A DNA stretch of 64,000 nucleotides from Microscilla marina ATCC 23134 (GTDB taxonomy: Bacteria > Bacteroidota > Bacteroidia > Cytophagales > Microscillaceae): the NCBI RefSeq assembly GCF_000169175.1, contig NZ_AAWS01000030.1, forward strand, positions 1-64,000, read 5' to 3'. Positions 54,113 to 61,483 of this stretch are shown one piece after another; within the stretch, counting starts at the first letter, position 1, and each line of letters opens with the position of its first letter. The notes under the pieces were generated by a model. It saw nothing but the letters and a program-made list of their open reading frames with translations, was not told the origin of the DNA and made no database searches. Position numbers and translations under genes: made by a program.

Positions 54113-55798
54113 ATGAGCCTACAAGAAACAAAAAATGGGCTGTACGCTTACTACACAAAATACGAAATAAAGCGCGCACTCAAATACTATGTTCCTACGC
54201 ACTGTCAGAATATAGCCCCCACCTTAGAGAACAACCCTGACAATCAGTTTGCCTTTGTTACACGACAGTTATTGATTCCGTTTTTTATCAATCGCAACAT
54301 CAAAGACTCAATGTATCGAGATAAGTTTTACATCATTTTGGCAGAGGCTGGAATGGGTAAAACAACCTTTATGTTAAACTTGTACACCAAATACGCCGAA
54401 AAGCTGGCAGATACCGATTATCAAATCAAAATTTTTCCGTTGAGTTTTCCTAATGCAATGGAGCAGGTAGAGAAAATTCCAAAAGCAGAACGCCCCAATA
54501 CCATTTTATTATTAGACGCATTTGACGAAGACAGTGACGCTATCAAGGCTCATCAAAAAAGGCTGCACTACATTCTGCAAAAAGTGGCTGATTTTAAAGA
54601 AGTGGTTTTTACCTGTCGTACCCAGTTTTTTCCGCGCGAAGAAGAAGAGTCAGGAGAAACCGGCTTGTTAAAGTTTAAATACAAAGAAAATACTTACCAG
54701 TTTCGAAAGCTTTATTTGTCTCCTTTCAACGAAGAAGACATCAAAACATACCTTAAGAAGAACTACTCGTTTTTGAACATTCTGAAGCGCAAAAAAGCCG
54801 AAAAAATAGTGTTGCATTCGCCCAACCTGATGGTGCGCCCTATGCTGTTGCGCTATATCGACGACCTCATCAAAAGCCGGGACAACTACAGCTCTACTTA
54901 TCAGATTTATACCGAACTGATTGCCAAATGGATAGAACGTGAAGTACAACGCCGGGGAACGAACAAAGAAAAGTATCGCCGCGACTTGTACAAATTTTCG
55001 CGTGAGGTGGCCATTGATATGTACACACACCGCAAGCGCAGAGGTGGCTTTGTGATCACTGATGATGAACTAAAAGTACTGGCCGAGCAAAACAATGTAG
55101 ATTTGGGCACGCTTGAGCTCAAAACAAGGGCATTGTTGCACATGAACACGTTGCACCAGTGTACTTTTGCCCACAAATCTATCCTGGAGTACTTCTTGGT
55201 AACCGAGGCTTTTTACAACCTCCAGTTTGCCAAGCAGCTCGACTTGAGCGATCTGGAACAAGGAGAACAGTTACGTGAAGAAATGTTTTTTGAGAAAGCT
55301 AAATCATTATTTGGACGTTATAAAACCTATGATTCGGGCAAGAGCAAGGATTTTGTGAATATAAAACCTGCCGAGCTCGAAAAAATCAAACACGCGGCAT
55401 TGCTCAAGATAGATGCCCACGACGTACAAGTATTGCGCACTTTCAAGAGTTTGGGTTTGTTGCAAATCAACGATATTCAAGTAGATGTTGATCAGTTAGA
55501 CCAGTTCTTGTACCAAAACCATTTGGACTTAAGCGCCAAAGGTTTGACCCAAATCAGTGACCTTCAGTTTTTGACCAACCTGGAAAAACTGGATTTGAGT
55601 AATAACCAAATTACTGACTTGACTCCGCTCAAAAACCTGAAGCGTTTAAAACAGCTTAATTTGTACTCAAATAAGGTAAAAGATATAAGTATTTTGAGCG
55701 AATTGCCTAACCTCGAAGAGGTCAACATTCAGGAGAACCCTATAGACCCACATACTTCGGGCAATGTGAGTGGCTCTTATGCTGAGGTAGCGCTTTAG
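54113..55798 (+). CDS. NACHT-like STAND NTPase with leucine-rich repeats
   Basis: This 561-aa protein has an NLR-like architecture. The NTPase core shows Walker A AEAGMGKTT (77-85), Walker B ILLLDAFDED (131-140) with the NACHT-style acidic pair, and sensor VVFTCRTQFFP (165-174). LYLSPFNEEDIKTYL and CTFAHKSILEYFLVTEAF match the NACHT helical domain. The C-terminus (about 480-555) has LRRs: LTNLEKLDLSNNQITDL, LKRLKQLNLYSNKV and LPNLEEVNIQENP. The N-terminus (1-70) has no known effector. Bacterial NACHT proteins defend against phages; that role is inference here, since no defence genes are adjacent. The start ATG follows MSLQETKNGL, and no other start fits better. Confidence 0.87.
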   Translation: MSLQETKNGLYAYYTKYEIKRALKYYVPTHCQNIAPTLENNPDNQFAFVTRQLLIPFFINRNIKDSMYRDKFYIILAEAGMGKTTFMLNLYTKYAEKLADTDYQIKIFPLSFPNAMEQVEKIPKAERPNTILLLDAFDEDSDAIKAHQKRLHYILQKVADFKEVVFTCRTQFFPREEEESGETGLLKFKYKENTYQFRKLYLSPFNEEDIKTYLKKNYSFLNILKRKKAEKIVLHSPNLMVRPMLLRYIDDLIKSRDNYSSTYQIYTELIAKWIEREVQRRGTNKEKYRRDLYKFSREVAIDMYTHRKRRGGFVITDDELKVLAEQNNVDLGTLELKTRALLHMNTLHQCTFAHKSILEYFLVTEAFYNLQFAKQLDLSDLEQGEQLREEMFFEKAKSLFGRYKTYDSGKSKDFVNIKPAELEKIKHAALLKIDAHDVQVLRTFKSLGLLQINDIQVDVDQLDQFLYQNHLDLSAKGLTQISDLQFLTNLEKLDLSNNQITDLTPLKNLKRLKQLNLYSNKVKDISILSELPNLEEVNIQENPIDPHTSGNVSGSYAEVAL

Positions 55799-55820
55799 CA
55801 AAAATAAAACAAGACAAAAT

Positions 55821-55862
55821 AAAAAACGAGTGATGGAACCAATGCTGTCACTCGTTTTTTTA
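55821..55862 (+). terminator. Intrinsic terminator after the NACHT-LRR gene
   Basis: AAACGAGTGA and TCACTCGTTT form a 10-bp stem around 14 bases, followed by seven Ts. It lies 30 bases after the stop codon. Confidence 0.85.
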
Positions 55863-55985
55863 TGCTTTTTACTTTCGATTACCCGCCTTTTTTGAATTCT
55901 TGCCTTGTATTTAACCTTCGTTTGGGCATAATGCCTATATTCGTGTTTTTTATGCATCCAAATTGATTACACAAAATATAAAATT

Positions 55986-57974
55986 ATGCAAAAAACACTA
56001 TTCCTGCTATTTACTTTGTGGTGGGTTTTTGGCGTAAGCCATGCCCAAAAACCTGACACTACCCGGTGGTCGGTAACGATGGGCACAAAACAAGTGGGCT
56101 TTTTGAAAAAATGGAAAAATGTAGATGGTACCTTCTCCGAATGGTTTCAGTTCAACGACCGGGGGCGAGGCGATAGCACGGTAGGTACTTATAGTTATGA
56201 CAAAGATGGTTACATTACCATGATAGATGCACGAGGGGTAGATTATTATAAAAAGCCAGTATATGAAAGGTATGGTTTTAAACGGGAAGAGGCTTTTTGG
56301 GAAAACAATGTAGAAAAGGGCAAAGAAGGGGTGCGCAGAAAAGCACAATATGTAGCCCTCAATATTTCGTTGGGTACCTCATACCAGGCTTATTTTAACA
56401 ACCCTAAACGCATCATTCAGCACTTGCCCAGTGGCAGCTCTACCCTTAAGGTGTTGCAAAATCATATTTTACGCGATGGCAGAAAAGTAAAGCTGGTGAG
56501 AATAAGTGGATTGGGGTTGGCACCTAAATATATATGGCTGAACAAGAATAATGAGTTTTTTGCTGCTCCGGGCGAGTGGTTTTCTATGGTAAAGCTGGGC
56601 TATGAGGGTTTTACCAAAGAATTGCACAAGATCACAAAAATGTACCGTGATAGTTATTACAAAGAGTTGGCCTCTCAACTACGCCATAAAATCTCCAAAG
56701 GGTTGCTTATTACCAATGCTCAGGTGTTTGACCCAGTGGCTGGTAAACTGTACCCCAAAAGTAGTATTTTAATAGCCAAAAGTAAGATTCAACAAGTAGC
56801 TTACGGCAAAAAACTGAAGGCACCCGAAGGCTACCAAAAGATCAATGCCAGAGGGAAGTTTGCTATGCCGGGTTTGTGGGACATGCACGTGCACTACACC
56901 AGCGAAACCGACGGATTGCTACACCTTGCTTGTGGGGTAACCAATGTACGCGACATGGGCAACAGCGAGGCATTGCTTGCCCGCAAAAAGGCTATAGAGG
57001 CTGGTACAGTGCTGGGACCACGCATTCAGGCAATGGCTGGCTTTATAGATGGAGCAGGCAAATATGCAGGCCCCATAGGTAGCAAAGTTCACAATGTAAA
57101 AGAAGGCGTTGCAGCGGTGCAGGCGTATGCCAGTAAAGGATATCAGCAAATTAAGTTGTATAGCTCTTTGAAACCCGCATGGGTAAAGCCACTGGCCGAA
57201 GAAGCCCATCGCCTCAAAATGAGGGTAAGTGGACACATTCCATCGTTTATGCTTGCCGAAGAAGCGGTAAAAGCGGGCTATAATGAAATACAGCATGCCA
57301 ATATGTTGTTTTTAAACTTTTATGGCAAAAAACTGGATACCCGCACCCCTGTAAGGTTTAGCGCGGTGGCACAACGCGGACATCAATTTGATTTTGACTC
57401 GCCCCAGTTCAAGGCATTTGTACAATTGCTTAAGCAAAAAAATGTAGTGATTGACCCTACAGTTACTATATTTGAAAATATGTTTGTAGGTACCAAGGGT
57501 GAGTTTCGACCTTCGATGAAAAGAGTAGCCAAACGTTTGCCTTTGAACATACAACGCTCTATGCAGGCTGGATCATCGCTTGAAGTACCCGAAGGTCAGG
57601 GAGCTAATTACGAAAAATCTTTTGCCAACATGCTCAAAATGGTAAAAGTAATGCACCAAAATAACATTACGGTAGTGCCGGGTACCGATAGTTTTGTGGG
57701 TTTTACTTTGCATCGTGAACTTGAAAATTATGTGAAAGCGGGTATTCCGGCAGCAGAGGTACTCAAAATGGCCACCATTACCTCGGCAAAGGTGGCAGGG
57801 CGAGCCACCAAATATGGCACTATAGCCAAAGGCAAGGCCGCTGACATTATCTTGATCAGTGGCAACCCACTCAAAAACATAGCAGATGTGGGCAAGGTAG
57901 CCATTACGATCAAAAACCAAGACATTTACTACACCAAAGAGTTGTTCAAAGCAGTATCTGTTAAGTATTTTTAA
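55986..57974 (+). CDS. Secreted amidohydrolase with an unknown N-terminal domain
   Basis: The 662-aa product has a signal peptide ending SHAQ and then a 215-residue domain I do not recognise (FQFNDRGRGDSTVGTY, KKPVYERYGF). From about 240 it is an imidazolonepropionase-type amidohydrolase: AMPGLWDMHVHYT (His301, His303), YQQIKLYSS (likely carboxylated Lys), RVSGHIPS and NEIQHANML (two metal His) and VVPGTDSF (metal Asp). The metal site is complete, so it probably hydrolyses a peptide or amide in the periplasm. Xaa-Pro dipeptidase-like members are the closest type. It is monocistronic. Confidence 0.87.
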   Translation: MQKTLFLLFTLWWVFGVSHAQKPDTTRWSVTMGTKQVGFLKKWKNVDGTFSEWFQFNDRGRGDSTVGTYSYDKDGYITMIDARGVDYYKKPVYERYGFKREEAFWENNVEKGKEGVRRKAQYVALNISLGTSYQAYFNNPKRIIQHLPSGSSTLKVLQNHILRDGRKVKLVRISGLGLAPKYIWLNKNNEFFAAPGEWFSMVKLGYEGFTKELHKITKMYRDSYYKELASQLRHKISKGLLITNAQVFDPVAGKLYPKSSILIAKSKIQQVAYGKKLKAPEGYQKINARGKFAMPGLWDMHVHYTSETDGLLHLACGVTNVRDMGNSEALLARKKAIEAGTVLGPRIQAMAGFIDGAGKYAGPIGSKVHNVKEGVAAVQAYASKGYQQIKLYSSLKPAWVKPLAEEAHRLKMRVSGHIPSFMLAEEAVKAGYNEIQHANMLFLNFYGKKLDTRTPVRFSAVAQRGHQFDFDSPQFKAFVQLLKQKNVVIDPTVTIFENMFVGTKGEFRPSMKRVAKRLPLNIQRSMQAGSSLEVPEGQGANYEKSFANMLKMVKVMHQNNITVVPGTDSFVGFTLHRELENYVKAGIPAAEVLKMATITSAKVAGRATKYGTIAKGKAADIILISGNPLKNIADVGKVAITIKNQDIYYTKELFKAVSVKYF

Positions 57975-58151
57975 TAGATAGCTTTTTAACTTGTAGTTTT
58001 TTACTTTTCGAAAAATTAAGAAAAACTGTATACAATTGACGCTCAATTATTGGAGTTACAGGTGTTTGAAAATAATTGTGTTATACAATTGATAGTTGCT
58101 TATAAACCAAGCCTGTGAGCTCAGGGTGGCCAAACAGGTGAAGACTTACGG

Positions 58152-58181
58152 CACCGATTGATTACATCAGTATCCAAGTCC
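58152..58181. repeat. Dispersed palindromic repeat, copy 9
   Basis: GCACCGATTGATTACATCAG continues into TATCCAAGTC. The stem is partly decayed. It lies next to the second MITE-like element. Confidence 0.55.
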
Positions 58182-58202
58182 ATGCCTGCAAAGGCTACCA
58201 AC

Positions 58203-58368
58203 CTAGTACACTTGCTCTTAAATAGGTAAATAGAGTATTTAAGTGTGTTTTGTTTTCTGATGAATTTTAAAAATTGAGCATAGCCAAAGCTACGTGATAT
58301 TTTTGAAGTGAAATCAGGGGGCAAAAAACACAAAATAGACTTTACAAATTTAGGAGCTGGTGTACTAG
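58203..58368. mobile_element. MITE-like element E, copy 2
   Basis: CTAGTACAC and GTGTACTAG are perfect 9-bp terminal inverted repeats, 166 bases apart. The core TGAGCATAGCCAAAGCTACG and the downstream AAATCAGGGGGCAAAA match the inverse of the copy at 32443-32597 closely, while the outer 50 bases diverge. It ends just before the enoyl-CoA hydratase gene. Confidence 0.7.
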
Positions 58369-58396
58369 ATAAACCAAAATAACAAAAATTAGAACA

Positions 58397-59218
58397 ATGA
58401 ATTATACCAAAGAACAAACTGCCAACCTACAAGAACAAACTTTTGCTTACATTACAGTAGAAGAAAAAGACCATTTATTGACTATTACATTGAATCGCCC
58501 CAAGGCACGCAATGCGATGAGCCCCACTATGATACGTGAGTATGCCTATGCCATGAGCTATGCTCACCACCATGCGCATATTTGGGCGGTAGTGTTTGCT
58601 GCCAATGGGAAGGTATGGTGTGCCGGAGCCGACCTCAAGGCTATGCGAGGCAAAGAAGAAGCCAACGATAGCACTGTTCCTACGCCTGATACCCCTATAG
58701 TGATGGCAGAGTTATTTACCAAAATTCATAAACCTGTAATAGCTAAAGTACACGCTCCAGTATACGCCGGAGGCTTTTTGCTCATTGGAGGGTGTACTTA
58801 TGTGGTGTCTACCGAAGCGGCTACTTTTACCTTACCCGAAGTAAAACGTGGGTTGTTTCCTTTTCAGGTAATGGCAAGCTTGATGAAGTTTATGCCTGCG
58901 CGCCAAGTACTTGATTTTTGTATCAGGGCTAAAAGTTTGAGTGCTCAAGAAGCCCTGGAAGCAGGCTTGGTTACTCAATTGGCAGCACCTGACAAGCTCG
59001 ACGAAGCTGTAGATGCCTTGGTGCAAGAGATTTTTGCTAACTCGCCTTCAGCGGTACGCTTGGGTCTTAAGGCGTTTGACGAAATGAGAAATATCAGTGA
59101 GAGTGAACAACAGGCTTATCTGGCCAACATGTTGGGGCAAACCATCATGACCAAGGATGCTCAAGAAGGACTTAAGGCTTTTGCCGAAAAACGCACGCCT
59201 GCTTGGACAGGAGAATAA
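58397..59218 (+). CDS. Enoyl-CoA hydratase/isomerase family protein
   Basis: This 273-aa crotonase-fold enzyme acts on CoA thioesters. The oxyanion-hole segments are LNRPKARNAMSP (about 35-46) and WCAGADLKAM (about 74-83), and VYAGGFLLIGGC followed by LPEVKRGLFPF provides the second hole and the catalytic Glu region (one Glu visible in LPEVKRG). The first catalytic Glu seen in canonical hydratases is not obvious at its usual place. Substrate and reaction (hydration, isomerisation or dehydrogenation) cannot be fixed. It lies alone, 30 bases after the MITE-like element. Confidence 0.87.
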   Translation: MNYTKEQTANLQEQTFAYITVEEKDHLLTITLNRPKARNAMSPTMIREYAYAMSYAHHHAHIWAVVFAANGKVWCAGADLKAMRGKEEANDSTVPTPDTPIVMAELFTKIHKPVIAKVHAPVYAGGFLLIGGCTYVVSTEAATFTLPEVKRGLFPFQVMASLMKFMPARQVLDFCIRAKSLSAQEALEAGLVTQLAAPDKLDEAVDALVQEIFANSPSAVRLGLKAFDEMRNISESEQQAYLANMLGQTIMTKDAQEGLKAFAEKRTPAWTGE

Positions 59219-59286
59219 GAGGGGCCCATCAGGTTTAACCAAAGGTGTTATTTAAAGCTTCTCATGATAAGAAAGTTTCCAGACTT

Positions 59287-59331
59287 AGAGTATGTTTAAA
59301 TTGTTAGCGTGAAGGTTTTTAAACATACTCT
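59287..59331. repeat. Perfect 14-bp inverted repeat after the hydratase gene
   Basis: AGAGTATGTTTAAA and TTTAAACATACTCT pair exactly around 17 bases. No T run follows, so it is a transcript-end structure or a repeat of its own. Confidence 0.55.
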
Positions 59332-59391
59332 TACTACTGTTATACCAACCATTGTATCAGGGCTGTGTTTGAAGTAAAGCCTGGAGGCTTT

Positions 59392-59964
59392 TTAAGTAAA
59401 AAGAAAAATGATAAACAATACCAAAAACACGATGCCTATCACCAAAAAATATTTCGCTACGGCAGCCTGGGGATCTTCCCATACTTGTATTCTTACACTT
59501 TTTGGGTGGTAGTAGAGGCTTTTACTGAGTGATTTTTCGCCGTAAATTTCCAGGTAAAGTGAATCGTTTTTTTGACGGTTTTTAAACATCCACGATTCCG
59601 ATTCTTCTTTTTCTGTCCAGGTACCGTCAGAGTCGTGTCCTGTTTCCCACCAATATTCGTTTTCAAACTCATTGATGCGACGGTCTTCACTGTCGTACAT
59701 TTCAGCCATTAAGTATATGAAATCACCGTTGACATGGGTCATATGAGGGTAAACCGACATTTTTAAACTGTAGATGCCTACCTTCTTCTTCACAGGAAAT
59801 GAGGGAGTTACCAATGGTTTGGTTTTGCTAAGAGAGTCTATAGGTAGCTGAACATCGGCTACTTTGCGGCGTTTGGTGGTTTTGAAACTTACAAACAAGC
59901 AGGCTACGAAAATAAATAATAGCAACAGCCTGGCAAATAGTTTATCGCTGATTTTTCCTGCCAT
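59392..59964 (-). CDS. Two-helix membrane protein of unknown function
   Basis: From ATG 59964 (MAGKISDKLF) the 190-aa product has a transmembrane helix at each end (about 9-25 and 170-189) and a middle region of about 140 residues. The middle is beta-rich with ENEYWWETGHDSDGTWTEKEE and YHPKSVRIQVWEDP, perhaps a periplasmic or cytosolic sensing domain. I do not recognise it. A start 58 residues upstream (60138) is possible but adds no domain; it also lies over repeated low-complexity bases. It is a single-gene unit. Confidence 0.7.
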   Translation of the reverse strand: MAGKISDKLFARLLLLFIFVACLFVSFKTTKRRKVADVQLPIDSLSKTKPLVTPSFPVKKKVGIYSLKMSVYPHMTHVNGDFIYLMAEMYDSEDRRINEFENEYWWETGHDSDGTWTEKEESESWMFKNRQKNDSLYLEIYGEKSLSKSLYYHPKSVRIQVWEDPQAAVAKYFLVIGIVFLVLFIIFLFT

Positions 59965-60257
59965 AAAGTTCAACGTTTGAATGAGGAATGTTAGAGTACT
60001 TAAAAATGGAGTTTTTGGGGCAGAAAAGCAAGCAGTGGAGGTAATAAAGTAAGAGGCAGTAGGGGGAGAGAAGGGCAAAAATAAAACTTGTCTAAGCGAG
60101 AGGTGAGGAGTGATACACTCAACAATACACTCAGACAAGTTTTTAGGGTTTAGCAGGGGTTTGGGTGAATGCTTTGTTTATATAGAGCTGTAATATTTAT
60201 CGTTCAAAAAGTTTTACAATATCAACAGCCCCTTTCTGTTTTATTACTAAATCAACA

Positions 60258-60464
60258 TTACATAGTAGTGTTAATTTCATCGTCTACGTCTGCGCGACCA
60301 GTGTCGTCATCGTCTTTAGGCGGAAAGCCAAACATAAACATAGGACCGAAGCTTGCTGGGCCGAATGGGTTCTTTTTGGGGTTAAATCCTCCTTTAATGT
60401 CTCTCAAGTCGTAGTTAGATAATTGGTCTTGAATATTTCCAAAGTTTCTTAAACTTCTTTTCAT
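60258..60464 (-). CDS. Small peptide with a double-glycine leader
   Basis: The 68-aa peptide has an N-terminal leader with LSNYDLRDIKGG. This fits the double-glycine type cut by C39-peptidase ABC exporters: a hydrophobic or acidic helix ending in Leu-x2-Ile-x-Gly-Gly. Cleavage after Gly26 would release a 42-residue peptide. It is rich in Gly, Phe and Pro (NPFGPASFGPMF) and ends in an acidic tail (PPKDDDDTGRADVDD). No cysteine, so it is not a lanthipeptide or disulphide bacteriocin. No dedicated modification enzyme is adjacent. The only exporter genes in the window are at 18864-25618, and that ABC protein has no visible C39 active site. Confidence 0.65.
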   Translation of the reverse strand: MKRSLRNFGNIQDQLSNYDLRDIKGGFNPKKNPFGPASFGPMFMFGFPPKDDDDTGRADVDDEINTTM

Positions 60465-60851
60465 TATAATCAGTTTTAAAAGTTAAAAAGTGTGATATAC
60501 CTTGCAATAAGCATTCGCAAGTTAATTTTTTTTATGAGAAAACAAAGAAATTGGAGCTAAATCTTCGGTTTACCCATAGATGTTTTAACAAATAAATAAC
60601 GTTTTCTTATGCTTTATTTGGGTATTTTGCGCTGTTTTGGAATAAAAAACTATTTATGAGTATTTATACTTATAAAACGAACTTGTCCTGCCTAAAATAG
60701 TTACCTATTTCTTTATTTTTTGTAGTACTTTTTGAGGATATTGCACTCAATTGAAGGGGATTATGTATACTTTCAGAGATTTATAATGGAGTGAATATAA
60801 ATAATCCTTAAAAATATGATTATAAGAAGAATTCTGTAAAATAAACATTCA
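60465..60851. other. Intergenic region, nothing recognised
   Basis: This 387-base AT-rich spacer separates the divergent double-glycine peptide and FHA genes. I see no hairpin, repeat or good promoter match, though it must carry both start regions. Confidence 0.4.
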
Positions 60852-61145
60852 ATGAAAATAGTAACAGTTGGCAGAGCGCCAGACAATAACATTATTTTGT
60901 TTGATGATAAGGTGTCGGGTAAGCATGCATCGTTTACCCTTACCGACAAACAAGAGTATTATGTGCAAGATTTTAACTCTACCAATGGCACTTTCGTTAA
61001 CGGCAACAAAATAGGCAACGAGCCTTTTCAAATATTGCCTAAAGATACCGTGAAAATAGGTAAAACTATAGTGCCCTGGCAAACCTACCTGAGCGACCGG
61101 TTTGAACCCGCAAAAACTTTCCCAAAAGCGCCTGTTCGCCAATAA
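60852..61145 (+). CDS. FHA-domain protein
   Basis: This 97-aa single-domain protein matches the forkhead-associated fold, which binds phosphothreonine peptides. Key residues are VGRAPDNNIIL (the conserved Gly-Arg), VSGKHASFTL (Ser-x2-His) and FNSTNGTFVNG (the Asn-Gly turn). Nothing else is encoded in the chain, so it would act as an adaptor. No Ser/Thr kinase lies nearby; the PPP phosphatase array is 50 kb away. It starts MKIVTVGRAP and is intact. Confidence 0.9.
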   Translation: MKIVTVGRAPDNNIILFDDKVSGKHASFTLTDKQEYYVQDFNSTNGTFVNGNKIGNEPFQILPKDTVKIGKTIVPWQTYLSDRFEPAKTFPKAPVRQ

Positions 61146-61344
61146 AGGTTTTTATAAACCGGGGCATTTTGGTGGCACCACCAGGTGATGTTGGGAGTAA
61201 CCAAAAAAATAAAGCGTGTATTTTTTGGTTACTCCCTTATTGTTGTCATGTCTGTGCTTTGGTTGCATACAGCGGCATAGATGTGGTACAAACTTAAAAA
61301 AGATATACAAAGTATTGACAACTTTTCTAATTTACTTCGCTGGG

Positions 61345-61376
61345 TTGATTTCATTCCTTGAATTTGTTTAGATTTG
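61345..61376 (+). promoter_or_regulatory. Bacteroidota-type promoter for the TPR-HTH gene
   Basis: TTG (61345-61347) and TAGATTTG (61369-61376) are separated by 21 bases, slightly over the preferred 19. The -7 box is a complete TAnnTTTG. The leader to the ATG at 61484 would be about 100 bases. Confidence 0.45.
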
Positions 61377-61483
61377 CCGGATTAATTATAGATAATTCAA
61401 GAGCCTGTAATATGCCTTACCTGATCATAGGTGTGGTTTTGGGGGAAATGATTCTTGAACTAACCACAGAAGTAATATAAAAA

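Noticed and set aside
54058-54240. 60-codon frame overlapping the NACHT-LRR start
   Set aside because: It is out of frame with the conserved NTPase and has no domain.
18864-60464. Claim that the type I exporter secretes the double-glycine peptide
   Set aside because: The genes are 35 kb apart and the ABC protein shows no C39 protease motifs, so no link is supported.
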